Shown: positions 49,931-58,251, numbered from the stretch's first letter. The stretch is DNA of 64,000 nt from Microbacterium festucae (GCF_025421715.1 NZ_JAOEFC010000001.1:992001-1056000); one strand, 5' to 3'. A program made the numbers and translations. The notes: generated by a model not told the origin, from the sequence alone.

Positions 49931-51693
49931 GCGGGGGTCTCCTGGTCGTGCGAGGGATGCGCGGTGTCGTGCGCGGTGTCGTGCGCGGGCGGGGCGAGCG
50001 GCGGGGTGCGGGGCGGCGCGGTGCGGCGGGGTGCCAGTGCCTCGAAGGCGCCGGCCAGACGCAGCAGGGCGGTGTCGTCGTAGGCGCGTCCGGCGAAGGT
50101 GAGCCCGACGGGCATGCCGATGTCGGCCATCGTCCCCATCGGCACGGTGACGGTCGGGATGCCCAGATGCCGGATGGCGAGGTTGCCGTTGGCGATCCAC
50201 ACGCCGTTGCGCCAGCCGAGGTCGGCCGAGGCCGCGTCCACGTCCATGTCGGCCGGGCCGACGTCGGCGACGGCGGGGAAGACGACCGCGTCGAGGCGGC
50301 GGGCGTCCATCCAGTCTTCGAGGTCTTCGCGGCGGGTGCTCTCCAGGCCGCGCAGGCCCTCGGCGAGGTGCGGGATGTCGGTGAGGGCGGTGCCGGGGTG
50401 GGCGCGCACCCACTCGGGGTACTCGGCGATGTCGTCGTCGAACCCCGTGTAGCGGTCGGGAAGGGCGCCGGGCGGATGCGGGAAGATGCGCGCCCCGTCG
50501 ACTCCCGCCAGGTGCGGCAGGGCCGGGTCGCCGTTGGCGCGCAGGAAGTCGTCCCACGCCCACGCCGACAGGTCGAGGATCTCCCGCTCCAGGAACGCGG
50601 GGCTCACGCGGCCGCGGGTGGCGATCGAGCCGGCGCCGGGCCGGTCGTTCTCGTAGCGCGACACGACGGGGAAGTCGACGACGACCACCTCGGCGCCGGC
50701 GGCCTCGAGGTCGGCGCGGGCGGCCCGCCACAGCGCCAGCACCGACGGGCGCGGGGTGATGGCCTGGCCGGTCGGACCCCCGATGCCCGGGGGCTCGGCG
50801 GTGCCGGCATCCGGATCTTCGCCGAGGTACATGGCGGGCACGCCGAGGCGCACCCCGCGCAGCGACCCGCCGCTCGCGTCGGCCGGATACGAGACGGGGC
50901 GCACCTGCGCGGCGGGCGGCACGCTCACCCACGGCTGGGTGCGCCAGAAGTCGCCGCGGGTCTCGGGGTCGTCGGCGACGATGACCTCGAGCACCTCGAG
51001 CAGATCGGCCATGGTGCGGGTGTGGGGCACGACGACGTCCATCGTGGGCACGAGCGGCCAGTTGCCGCGCACCGAGATGACCCCGCGCGAGGGCGTGTAG
51101 GCGCACAGGGCGTTGTTGCTGGCGGGGCCGCGGCCGCTCGACCAGGTCTCTTCGCCGAGGCCGAACGCGGCGAAGCTCGCCGCCGTCGCCGTGCCCGAGC
51201 CGTTGGACGATCCCGACGCGAACGGTGCGGTGAGGAAGTCGGCGTTGTAGGGGCTCTCGGCGCGGCCGTAGACGCCGCGCTGCATGCCGCCGTTGGCCAT
51301 CGGCGGCATGTTGGTGAGCCCGAGGCAGATCGCGCCGCCCGCCCGCAGCTGCCCGATCGTGAAGGCATCCCACTGGGCGACGAGGTCGGCGAAGGCGGGG
51401 CTGCCGGCGGCGGCGGTGAGGCCGCGCACGAGGTAGCTGTCTTTCGCGGTGTAGGGGATGCCCTCGAGCGGACCGCGCACGTCGCCGGCCGCGCGGCGGG
51501 CATCGGAGGCGGCGGCCTCGGCGAGGGCGTCGGGGTTGCGCACGACCACCGCGTTCAGCGCGGTCGCGGTACCCGGCCCGTCGTAGGCGTCGATGCGCGC
51601 GAGATAGGCCTCGACCAGGTCGACAGCGGTGGCCGCGCCGCTCTCCAACGCACGGCGCAGGTCGGCGATCGACGCCTCGACGACGTCGATCAT
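49927..51693 (-). CDS. amidase-signature (AS) family hydrolase
   Basis: A 588-residue amidase with the Ser-cisSer-Lys triad: Lys84 (GIPYTAKDSY), the cis-Ser in FASGSSNGSGTA (~163) and the nucleophile aligned at Ser186 (ETWSSGRGPAS). It is longer than most AS enzymes (about 450-500), with an insertion at ~260-400 and a C-terminal tail containing a DTAHDTAH duplication encoded by a 12-bp tandem repeat (49961-49984). Starts and stops overlap those of both neighbours. It may hydrolyse the carbamoyl product of the deiminase-like enzyme, replacing the usual nitrilase-type AguB; this is inference. Confidence 0.9.
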   Translation of the reverse strand: MIDVVEASIADLRRALESGAATAVDLVEAYLARIDAYDGPGTATALNAVVVRNPDALAEAAASDARRAAGDVRGPLEGIPYTAKDSYLVRGLTAAAGSPAFADLVAQWDAFTIGQLRAGGAICLGLTNMPPMANGGMQRGVYGRAESPYNADFLTAPFASGSSNGSGTATAASFAAFGLGEETWSSGRGPASNNALCAYTPSRGVISVRGNWPLVPTMDVVVPHTRTMADLLEVLEVIVADDPETRGDFWRTQPWVSVPPAAQVRPVSYPADASGGSLRGVRLGVPAMYLGEDPDAGTAEPPGIGGPTGQAITPRPSVLALWRAARADLEAAGAEVVVVDFPVVSRYENDRPGAGSIATRGRVSPAFLEREILDLSAWAWDDFLRANGDPALPHLAGVDGARIFPHPPGALPDRYTGFDDDIAEYPEWVRAHPGTALTDIPHLAEGLRGLESTRREDLEDWMDARRLDAVVFPAVADVGPADMDVDAASADLGWRNGVWIANGNLAIRHLGIPTVTVPMGTMADIGMPVGLTFAGRAYDDTALLRLAGAFEALAPRRTAPPRTPPLAPPAHDTAHDTAHPSHDQETPA

Positions 51694-52736
51694 CGGCCGG
51701 CCGGAGTGGTGAGGGCGGGCTGCTGCTGGGTGATGCAGTGGATGCCGCCGCCGCGGGCGAACAGCTCGCGGGCGTCGACGGTGACGACCCGGCGACCCGG
51801 GTAGACGTCGGCGAGGATGCCGCGGGCGCGGTCGTCGGAGGCGGCGTCGCCGAACCCGCAGGCGATGACGCCGCCGTTGACGACGAGGTGGTTGACGTAG
51901 CTCCAGTCGACGAAGCCCTCGTCGTCGCGCAGGGTGGGAGGCGCCGGGAGGTCGACGATCTCGAGGCCGCGGCCGGCGGCATCCGTCGCGGCGGCGAGCA
52001 CCGCGCGGATCTCGGGCATGACGGCGTGGTCGGGGTGGGCGGGGTCGGGCTGCGCGTGCAGCAGCACGCGGCCGGGCGAGGGGAAGGTGGCGACGATGTC
52101 GACGTGGCCGTTCGTGCCCATGTCGTCGTAGTCGCGGGTGAGTCCGCGGGGGAGCCAGACGGCGGTGGTCGCGCCCACGGTGCGCGCCATCTCGGCCTCG
52201 ACGCGGGCGCGGTCGGCGTAGGGGTTGCGGCGCGGATCGAGCTGCACCGTCTCGGTGAGCAGCACCGTGCCCTCGCCGTCGACGTGGATGCCGCCGCCTT
52301 CGTTGACGAGCACCGAGCTGACCAGCTCGGCGCCGAGGCCGGCGGCCACGGTGCGGGCGTGGGCGGCCGACAGCTGCCACTGCGCCCACTGCGGGGCGCC
52401 CCAGCCGTTGAAGATCCAGTCGACCGCGCCGAGCACGCCGGGCCGGTCGTCGTCGACGACGAAGGTGGGGCCGTGGTCGCGCATCCAGAACTCGTCGACG
52501 GGCGTCTCGAGAAGCGTCACCGCGTCGCCGAGCATGCCGGTGGCGCGGGAGGTCTCGCTCGGGTCGACGAGCATCGTGACCGGTTCGAACTCGGCGACGG
52601 CGCGGGCGACGGCGGCCCACGCGTCGTAGCCGGCCGTGCGCTCGGCATCCGTCTCGCCGAGGGTGAGTCCCTCGCGCGGGAACGCCATCCAGGTGCGCTC
52701 GTGCGGCGCGGTCTCTGCGGGCATGCGCCAGGCCAT
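51690..52736 (-). CDS. agmatine deiminase/peptidylarginine deiminase-like (PAD_porph) enzyme
   Basis: A 348-residue guanidine-modifying enzyme with all catalytic blocks: WMRDHGPTFVVD (Asp), NEGGGIHVDGEG (Glu), GTNGHVDIVATF (His) and nucleophile Cys334 in RGGGIHCITQQQP. This set is typical of AguA, which converts agmatine to N-carbamoylputrescine and ammonia. GGAGG lies 6 nt before the ATG. It is the first gene of the deiminase-amidase-decarboxylase operon, whose promoter overlaps the palindrome at 52753. Substrate could be agmatine or another guanidino compound. Confidence 0.9.
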   Translation of the reverse strand: MAWRMPAETAPHERTWMAFPREGLTLGETDAERTAGYDAWAAVARAVAEFEPVTMLVDPSETSRATGMLGDAVTLLETPVDEFWMRDHGPTFVVDDDRPGVLGAVDWIFNGWGAPQWAQWQLSAAHARTVAAGLGAELVSSVLVNEGGGIHVDGEGTVLLTETVQLDPRRNPYADRARVEAEMARTVGATTAVWLPRGLTRDYDDMGTNGHVDIVATFPSPGRVLLHAQPDPAHPDHAVMPEIRAVLAAATDAAGRGLEIVDLPAPPTLRDDEGFVDWSYVNHLVVNGGVIACGFGDAASDDRARGILADVYPGRRVVTVDARELFARGGGIHCITQQQPALTTPAGR

Positions 52737-52752
52737 CGTCCACCTCCGGTTT

Positions 52753-52770
52753 ATTGATCACTTGATCAAT
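52753..52770. promoter_or_regulatory. TetR-type operator of the deiminase operon
   Basis: ATTGATCACTTGATCAAT is a palindrome with 8-bp perfect arms around a CT centre. It lies 17 bp before the deiminase start and 28 bp before the divergent TetR start, so it can control both. Confidence 0.88.
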
Positions 52771-52797
52771 TCGGGTTGAGCGTACAGAATCGCAAGG

Positions 52798-53430
52798 GTG
52801 ACGTCAACGGATCCCGCCGCGACCGGCACCCGCAGGCGGCGCAGCGCCGACGAGCGCCGCGCCGAGATCGCCGACGCCGCGCGCGCCCTCGCCCTCGAGG
52901 AGGGGCTGAGCGGCGTGACGCTGCGCGCCGTCGCGGCGCGGGTGGGGGTGGCCTCGGGCCTCGTGGCGCACTACGAGCCGAGCATGGACGCGCTCATCGC
53001 CCGCACGTTCACCCGCATCGTCGGCGACGAACTCGACGGGCTGCGCGCCCTCACGGCGCAGGCGCCCGACGCGGTGGCGGCCGTGCGCATGCTGTTGGGC
53101 CTGCTGCTGGAAGGCACGCACGACGCGGTCACCCGCGTCTGGGTGCAGTCGTGGGGGCTCGGCGGCGAGGTGCTGGGCGCCGCCGTGCGCGCGGCGATGG
53201 ACGACTGGGAGGGGTACCTCGAGCAGCTCGTCGACGCCGGCGTGGCCGCGGGGCGCTTCCGCGTGGTCGCCGGCTCCCGTGCCGTGGCGGTGCAGATGCT
53301 CGGGATGATCGACGGGCTCAACGCCCACGCGCTCGTGCGCTGGCGCGAGCCCGCCGACCGCCGGGCCCTCATGGCGCTGTCGGTCGAGGCGATGCTGGGC
53401 CTCGACCGCGGCGCGCTCGACGAGCGGTAG
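52798..53430 (+). CDS. TetR/AcrR-family repressor of the deiminase operon
   Basis: A 210-residue TetR protein. The HTH is IADAARALALEEGLSGVTLR followed by AVAARVGVASGLVAHYEPSM, and the C-terminal domain (RAAMDDWEGYLEQLVDAGVA and MLGMIDGLNAHALVRW) resembles the BetI/TetR_C_6 group, often found next to amidase or amine-degradation genes. GTG 52798 is preceded by CAGAAT (52785-52790) and 7 nt, probably a leaderless start. It is divergent from the operon and shares the ATTGATCA palindrome. The effector is likely an amine or guanidine, by context. Confidence 0.92.
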   Translation: MTSTDPAATGTRRRRSADERRAEIADAARALALEEGLSGVTLRAVAARVGVASGLVAHYEPSMDALIARTFTRIVGDELDGLRALTAQAPDAVAAVRMLLGLLLEGTHDAVTRVWVQSWGLGGEVLGAAVRAAMDDWEGYLEQLVDAGVAAGRFRVVAGSRAVAVQMLGMIDGLNAHALVRWREPADRRALMALSVEAMLGLDRGALDER

Positions 53431-53437
53431 CGACGGC

Positions 53438-53498
53438 GCGGGGTCTGTGCGGGGTCCTGCGGGGTTCGGCGGGGTCCGGCGGGGTCCGGCGGAGTTCG
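53438..53498. repeat. 10-bp minisatellite, six units
   Basis: Units of GCGGGGTCCG or close variants (one unit is 11 bp) repeat six times in tandem, ending in GCGGAGTTCG directly before the first palindromic element. It opens the 483-bp gene-free interval 53431-53913, which otherwise contains two palindromic elements and unremarkable GC-rich sequence. Confidence 0.85.
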
Positions 53499-53501
53499 AC
53501 T

Positions 53502-53585
53502 CGCGAAACTCCTCCATTCCGCGGCCCGGTGCGCCCGAACCGGGCGGATCGGGGCCCACGCGGCTCGGAATGGAGGAGTTTCGCG
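53502..53585. repeat. palindromic extragenic element, copy 1
   Basis: The outer arms CGCGAAACTCCTCCATTCCG (53502-53521) and its exact reverse complement (53566-53585) enclose a 44-nt core that has its own hairpin, GCCCGGT/ACCGGGC (53524-53545). The DNA could extrude as a forked cruciform. A second copy in the same orientation starts 227-228 bp downstream. Confidence 0.9.
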
Positions 53586-53728
53586 GCGGCCCGGGGCGGA
53601 CTGCGCGAGGGCCGGGCGGCCGACAGCCGGTGCCGACCGGTGCCGACCGCCGCTCCCGCCGCCCGCCGATGCCCCGTGCCCCGCACCCGCCCGGCGGTCC
53701 GGCGCCCGGACTCTTCGGCGACCCGGCT

Positions 53729-53812
53729 TGCGAAACTCCGCCAATCCGCGGCCCGAAGGGCCCGAATCCGGCGGATCGGGGCCGGCGCGGCTCGGAATGG
53801 AGGAGTTTCGCG
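53729..53812. repeat. palindromic extragenic element, copy 2
   Basis: Left arm TGCGAAACTCCGCCAATCCG (53729-53748) and right arm 53793-53812, identical to copy 1's right arm. The left arm differs from copy 1 at three positions. The core keeps CCGCGGCCCG, GGCGGATCGGGGCC and GCGGCTCGG. Divergence concentrated in the left arm shows the copies are not a very recent duplication. Confidence 0.88.
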
Positions 53813-53913
53813 GCGGCCGAGCCGCACACCGACCCGTGATCGGACCCCCGTCGCCGGACCCCGGCCGCCGCGGGCCGGGCATCCGGTCAGGGCCGCGTGA
53901 CACAATGCCGGGC

Positions 53914-54597
53914 ATGGCGCGCCCGGCATCCTCTTCGCGACGTGCGGGCACCCGCCGGGGCGGTCGGTCGCGCGGGCGCCGCGGGGTGCGCGGATCGGCG
54001 GCCCACCGGCGACGGCGGGCGGCGCGGCGGCGGCGCTGGGGTGTCGCGCTCGCTGTGAGTGCCGTGCTCGCGGTGCTCGCCGTGATGGTGGGGCTCGGGG
54101 CGTTCGCCGTGTCGCAGCTGGCGGCGCCGATCACGGCGCCGGCGCCCGAGCCGCGCTGCGTGCCGACGGCGCGCTACAGCGACGCGCAGCTGGCCAACGC
54201 GCAGACGATCATCGCCGCGGGGCGCGACGCCGGCTTCGGCGACCGCGACGTCACGATCGCGGTGATGACCGCGCTGGGCGAGTCGAGCCTGCGCAACATC
54301 GACTACGGCGACTGGGAGACCAGCGGGGTCACCAATCCCGACGGCACCCGGACGACGTCGATCGGGCTGTTCCAGCAGCAGGACGGCTGGGGCACCCGCG
54401 AGCAGCGCCTCGACCCGTACACCGCCGCGACCCTCTTCTATCGCGCGATGGAGCGGCGCGTGCCCGACCGCGCGTCGGTCGAGCCCACGCTGGTGGCCCA
54501 CCGCACGCAGGTGAACAAGGATCCGCAGCACTACGCGCGCTACTGGGACGACGCCGCGCGCATCGTCGCCGGCGACGTGCTCGCGGACTGCCGGTGA
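53914..54597 (+). CDS. membrane-anchored lysozyme-like (lytic-transglycosylase-fold) protein
   Basis: A 227-residue protein. Residues 1-45 are Arg-rich, followed by a transmembrane helix (~46-72), then an extracytoplasmic domain with VMTALGESSLRNIDYGD, TSIGLFQQQDGWGTREQRLD and AATLFYRAM. This matches the actinobacterial SLT-like fold in which the Glu of ALGES is catalytic. It likely cuts peptidoglycan glycan strands near the membrane. CACAAT (53901-53906) lies 7 nt before the ATG at 53914, supporting this start over the ATG nine bases earlier. Confidence 0.82.
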   Translation: MARPASSSRRAGTRRGGRSRGRRGVRGSAAHRRRRAARRRRWGVALAVSAVLAVLAVMVGLGAFAVSQLAAPITAPAPEPRCVPTARYSDAQLANAQTIIAAGRDAGFGDRDVTIAVMTALGESSLRNIDYGDWETSGVTNPDGTRTTSIGLFQQQDGWGTREQRLDPYTAATLFYRAMERRVPDRASVEPTLVAHRTQVNKDPQHYARYWDDAARIVAGDVLADCR

Positions 54598-54616
54598 CCC
54601 GGGCGAGAATGAGGCC

Positions 54617-55453
54617 ATGAGCGGGAGCGGTGCCGACGAGCTGGATGCGATCGCCGCCGAGCTCTACGCGGTGCCGCCTGCCGGGTTCACCGCCGCCCGC
54701 ACCGCCCGCGCCCGTGAGGCCGACGGTGAGCTCGCGACCCGTATCGGCGGTCTGCCCAAGCCGGTCGTCTCGGCCTGGGCGGTGGACCTGCTCGCCCGCG
54801 AGGGCCGGCTGACCGATGCGCTCGCGCTCGCCGCGGCGCTGCGGGAGGCGCAGGACGACCTCGACGCGGCCGAGCTGTCGAAGCTCAGTCGGCAGCGTCG
54901 GCAGCTGGCGGGTGCGCTTGCCGCGGAGGCCGTCGACCTCGCCGAGGCGCACGGCGTCTCGGTCAGCACCGCCGCGCGCGATGACGTCGAGAAGACGCTC
55001 ACGGCCGCGATGATGGATGCCGCGGCGGCCGCGGCCGTCTTGTCGGCGCGCCTGGTCAAGCCGCTCGAAGCCGCCGGCTGGGGCGAGGTCGACCTCGCCG
55101 GCCGGCTGGGCGGGTCGATGCCGGGCGCCGCGCCCGAGGCGCCGAGCGATGACCTCGCCGAGCGCCGCGCGCGCAAGGCTGCCGAGAAGGCGGCGCGGGA
55201 GGCCGAGCGCGCCGCGGAGTCGGCCGAGCGCGAGCACACCGGGCTCGAGGTGCGGCGCGGGCGCGCGCAGGAGCATGTCGATCGCCTCGCGGTGCGCCTC
55301 GACGAGCTGCGCCGCGAGCTCGACCGCGTCGAACGCGACGAGGCGGCAGCGCGCGCCGAGCTGGACGACCTCGCGCAGGCGGTGACGGCGGCGGCGGATG
55401 CGGCGCGCACCGCGGCCAAGAAGGCCGAGGCCGCGCGCCGCGGGCTGGGCTGA
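54617..55453 (+). CDS. coiled-coil protein of unknown function
   Basis: A 278-residue cytoplasmic protein without signal or membrane segment. Residues 1-165 are Ala-rich helices, with the conserved-looking LPKPVVSAWAVDLLAREG. Residues ~180-275 are a long charged coiled coil (RRARKAAEKAAREAERAAES, then RVERDEAAARAELDDL). No domain recognised. It follows the lysozyme-like gene by 19 bp in the same direction, perhaps as one transcript. Confidence 0.8.
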   Translation: MSGSGADELDAIAAELYAVPPAGFTAARTARAREADGELATRIGGLPKPVVSAWAVDLLAREGRLTDALALAAALREAQDDLDAAELSKLSRQRRQLAGALAAEAVDLAEAHGVSVSTAARDDVEKTLTAAMMDAAAAAAVLSARLVKPLEAAGWGEVDLAGRLGGSMPGAAPEAPSDDLAERRARKAAEKAAREAERAAESAEREHTGLEVRRGRAQEHVDRLAVRLDELRRELDRVERDEAAARAELDDLAQAVTAAADAARTAAKKAEAARRGLG

Positions 55454-55463
55454 AGTCCGCCGC

Positions 55464-55901
55464 TCAGGCCTTCTGCAGCTCTTGGGCGAGCATGACGATG
55501 ATGCCGCTCGGGCCGCGCACGTAGCTGAGCCGGTAGAGGTCGCGATAGGTCGCCACGCCGCGGAGCGGATGGCATCCGTGCCGCGCGGCGATCTCGAGGG
55601 CGGCGTCGATGTCGTCGACGGCGAAGGCGACCCGGTGCATGCCGATCTCGTTGGGCTGCGTGGGGGCGGTCTCGATCGCGTCGGGGTGGATGTACTCGAA
55701 CAGCTCGAGGCGGCCGTGCCCGTCGGGGGTCTGGAGCATGGCGATGCGGGCGTGGTTGCCGTCGAGTCCGACGGCGGTGTCGGTCCACTCGCCGCTGACG
55801 GTGTCGCGGCCGATGACGGTGAGCCCGAGGTCGGTGAAGAACGCGATCGTCGCGTCGAGGTCGCGCACGGCGATGCCGACGTTGTCGAGCCGGATGGTCA
55901 T
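55464..55901 (-). CDS. VOC-family protein
   Basis: A 145-residue vicinal-oxygen-chelate protein: MTIRLDNVGIAVRDLDATIA with FFTDLGL in module one, HRVAFAVDDIDAALEIAARHG and YVRGPSGIIVMLAQEL in module two. The residues His/Glu expected for a metal are partly present (ELFEY, MHRVAF). Exact function is unknown. The ATG at 55901 is 7 nt after TACGAT (55914-55909), so it is preferred over the ATG at 55910, which lies inside that -10. Confidence 0.88.
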   Translation of the reverse strand: MTIRLDNVGIAVRDLDATIAFFTDLGLTVIGRDTVSGEWTDTAVGLDGNHARIAMLQTPDGHGRLELFEYIHPDAIETAPTQPNEIGMHRVAFAVDDIDAALEIAARHGCHPLRGVATYRDLYRLSYVRGPSGIIVMLAQELQKA

Positions 55902-55934
55902 GCGCGTCATCGTAGCCAGCCGGATGCCGGGGGG

Positions 55935-56549
55935 TCAGCCCCCTCCGGCGCGCGCGGCGAGCACGAGGAGCTCGGCGATCACGCGGGGCTCGGCGAGGAT
56001 GCGGAAGTGCCCGCCGGTGTCGAGGCGGATGTTGGTGGCGCCGGCCAGTTCGCTGCCCTCGGGGATGTGCGGGTCGAACCGCGCGTAGAGGGAGACGATG
56101 CGCCCGTTGACCGCGCTCTCGCGGCCGAGCGCGACGATCGTCGCGTCGCGCGGGGAGAAGATGCGCAGCGATCGGGCGAGCATGAGGCGCGCATAGCGCG
56201 AGCCGCCGAACGGGGTGGCCACCGCGAGCATGGCGCGCACCCGGTGGCCTTCGGGGCCGAGCATGACCTGCTTGCCGACGAGGCCGCCCTTGCTGTGGGC
56301 GGCGATCACCACGTCGGTGAGGTCGTGCGCGACGAGGTAGGCGCTGACCTGTGCGGCGGTGTCGGTGACCGAGCGGCGGTTGCGTCGGAGCGCGTCGATC
56401 ACGTGCACCGGGTGTCCCCGCGCGTGGGCGGCGGCGGCCAGCGGCTGCAGGAACTTCCACGTCTCGAAGATGCCGGGGATCACCACGATCGGCGCGCCGG
56501 TGCCGCCGAGGAACGCGTCAGGCCGGGTGCGGTCGACGAACGCGCGCAC
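55935..56549 (-). CDS. alpha/beta hydrolase, probably longer at the N-terminus
   Basis: A lipase-type alpha/beta hydrolase with IVVIPGIFETWKFLQPLA, nucleophile elbow AHSKGG, and late GGHFRILAEPRVI (His). From the GTG at 56549 it has 204 residues, but the frame upstream continues coding-like sequence LRELAWWARDYAYAAAWQVR up to a CTG at 56603, 5 nt after a GGGAG. That codon may be the real start, giving 222 residues and overlapping the preceding gene's stop by a few bases. The substrate is unknown; relatives are annotated as triacylglycerol lipases. Confidence 0.8.
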   Translation of the reverse strand: MRAFVDRTRPDAFLGGTGAPIVVIPGIFETWKFLQPLAAAAHARGHPVHVIDALRRNRRSVTDTAAQVSAYLVAHDLTDVVIAAHSKGGLVGKQVMLGPEGHRVRAMLAVATPFGGSRYARLMLARSLRIFSPRDATIVALGRESAVNGRIVSLYARFDPHIPEGSELAGATNIRLDTGGHFRILAEPRVIAELLVLAARAGGG

Positions 56550-56605
56550 CTGCCACGCCGCCGCGTAGGCGTAGTCGCGCGCCCACCAGGCGAGCTCGCG
56601 CAGCG

Positions 56606-56815
56606 CTACTCCCGGCCCGGGAGGTGGAGGTCGCGCGGGTCGACCTCGACATCGCCTCCGTCATCGGGGCCGCCGGCGCCGGGCGCGACGTGCACGGCAT
56701 CCTGATCGATGTCGTCGGGGAGCGCGTCGTCGGGGTTGTCATCGTCGGGCACCGGGGCGGGCGGCAGCGCATCGGTCTCGCCGGCGGCCACGCGCATCTC
56801 GTCTTCTCTGTCCAT
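56606..56815 (-). CDS. small acidic hypothetical protein
   Basis: A 69-residue, Asp/Pro-rich, probably disordered protein (PAPVPDDDNPDDALPDDIDQD, shown here in part of its length) with no helices or motifs. Its ATG at 56815 has only a weak upstream purine stretch. It lies just ahead of the hydrolase gene on the same strand, with the stop inside the probable hydrolase leader. Coding potential rests on codon composition and position. Confidence 0.5.
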   Translation of the reverse strand: MDREDEMRVAAGETDALPPAPVPDDDNPDDALPDDIDQDAVHVAPGAGGPDDGGDVEVDPRDLHLPGRE

Positions 56816-56963
56816 GCCGCCAGGCTCCCGCGCCCGGGCGTGCCGGGGCAGAGGGTTGACAGCGGGGGCTCCACGCGCGACGGGGCGGTGGACAACGGCA
56901 TCCGCAGACCCCGCACGCCCGCGGCCGGACGAGTACCGTCCCTGACCTCGGGCGCGCACGGGC

Positions 56964-58232
56964 TCAGCGCGTGACGGCGACCGGCTCGGCCGCGGTGGGC
57001 ACCGCGGTGGCGACGCTCGTGAAGCGGGTGCGGCCGACGACGACCGCGGCGACGATCATGAGCACGGCTCCCAGCCAGTAGGGCGCGGAGTGCGCGACGC
57101 TCGCGTAGAGCACGCCGGCGATGAGCGGCGCGACGGTGCTCATCGCGGCGTTGAGCGACTGGGTGGCGCCGCCCAGCCAGCCCTGCTCGTCGTCGCCCAC
57201 GGCGTTCGACATGGCGCCGTCCATGGCGGCCTGCGAGGCGCCCTGCCCGGCGGCGAGCATGAGCGCGCCCAGGATGAACAGCCACGGCTGGGCGAGGATC
57301 GAGGCGACGAGGGCGAGAGCGCAGAGCCCGACGGCCTGCGCGACGATGCCGCTGACGATCACGCCGCGCTCGCCGATGCGGGGGAGCAGGATGCCCAGCA
57401 GCACGCCCTGCACGATGATGTCGATGATGCCGACGGCGGCGATGAGCAGTCCGATGGCGGTCGGGCCCCACTGGATCGCGTCGAAGGCCATCACGCTGAA
57501 GTTGTTCACGAAGAAGCCGAACGGCAGGGCGAGCAGGCCGAAGCCGATCATCAGGCCGCGCAGTTCGGGGCGGCGGAAGGCGTCGCGGAAGACGGCGAAC
57601 GGATGTAGGTCGCGCACGGCGATGCGGGGGATCCGCTTGTCGGGGGCCAGGCTCTCGGGCAGCAGGAAGATGCTCAGGATCGCGATGACGAACGAGACGC
57701 CGGCGGTGACGAAGACGGGGAGGTCGACGCTCACCGCGGCGAGCAGGCCGCCCAGGGCGGGGCCGACCATCGTGCCGATGCCGGAGAGCGCGCCGAGGAT
57801 GCCGAAGCGCTGGGCGCGCTTCTCGGGAGGGGTGATGTCGGCGAGGTAGGCGAAGAGGGCCGGCAGGTCGCCGGCGGTGGCGCCCTGGATGACGCGCGCG
57901 AGCAGCAGCACCCACAGGGCGCCGCCGATGCCGAACAGCGTCATGCCGATCGCGGCGCCGAACGCCGAGACGATGATCACGGGGCGGCGGCCGAAGCGGT
58001 CGGAGAGGCGCCCGAGGAACGGGGCGATGAGGAAGGCGCACAGGCCGTTGACGGCCTCGAGCACGCCCACCCAGACGGCGAGTTCGTTCTCGTTGCCGAC
58101 GTACTGCAGCACGACGAAGGGGAGCACGGGGAGGACGACGGTCATGCCGGCCGTCGTGAGCATCGTCAAGACGATGAGCGTGGCCCACGCGCGCTTTCCG
58201 GTGCGCGTCGCGGGGGAGGAAACTGAAGTCAT
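56964..58232 (-). CDS. MFS efflux transporter (TetA/MdtG-like)
   Basis: A 422-residue, twelve-helix major facilitator with the motif A loop GRLSDRFGRRPVIIVSAF, motif C-like GILGALSGIGTMVGPALGG, and the mid-loop ADITPPEKRAQRFG. This is the drug:H+ antiporter (DHA1) group. It is divergent from a TetR regulator, and a dyad (GTAC-tc-GTAC) lies in the 69-bp gap, the classic inducible efflux arrangement. Substrate unknown; tetracycline-like or other hydrophobic drugs are possible. Confidence 0.93.
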   Translation of the reverse strand: MTSVSSPATRTGKRAWATLIVLTMLTTAGMTVVLPVLPFVVLQYVGNENELAVWVGVLEAVNGLCAFLIAPFLGRLSDRFGRRPVIIVSAFGAAIGMTLFGIGGALWVLLLARVIQGATAGDLPALFAYLADITPPEKRAQRFGILGALSGIGTMVGPALGGLLAAVSVDLPVFVTAGVSFVIAILSIFLLPESLAPDKRIPRIAVRDLHPFAVFRDAFRRPELRGLMIGFGLLALPFGFFVNNFSVMAFDAIQWGPTAIGLLIAAVGIIDIIVQGVLLGILLPRIGERGVIVSGIVAQAVGLCALALVASILAQPWLFILGALMLAAGQGASQAAMDGAMSNAVGDDEQGWLGGATQSLNAAMSTVAPLIAGVLYASVAHSAPYWLGAVLMIVAAVVVGRTRFTSVATAVPTAAEPVAVTR

Positions 58233-58241
58233 ACCAAAACT

Positions 58242-58251
58242 GTACTCGTAC
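58242..58251. promoter_or_regulatory. dyad operator between the MFS and TetR genes
   Basis: GTAC-TC-GTAC is flanked by imperfectly matching AAAACT and CAGTCTT arms (one extra base on the right). It sits 10 bp from the MFS start, suitable for repression. The surrounding 58233-58301 is notably AT-rich for this genome. Confidence 0.6.

Noticed and set aside
53438..53812. CRISPR array considered for the repeats at 53.4-53.8 kb.
   Set aside because: The 10-bp units have no spacers, and the larger elements are palindromes with different cores about 227 bp apart; no cas genes are in the window.
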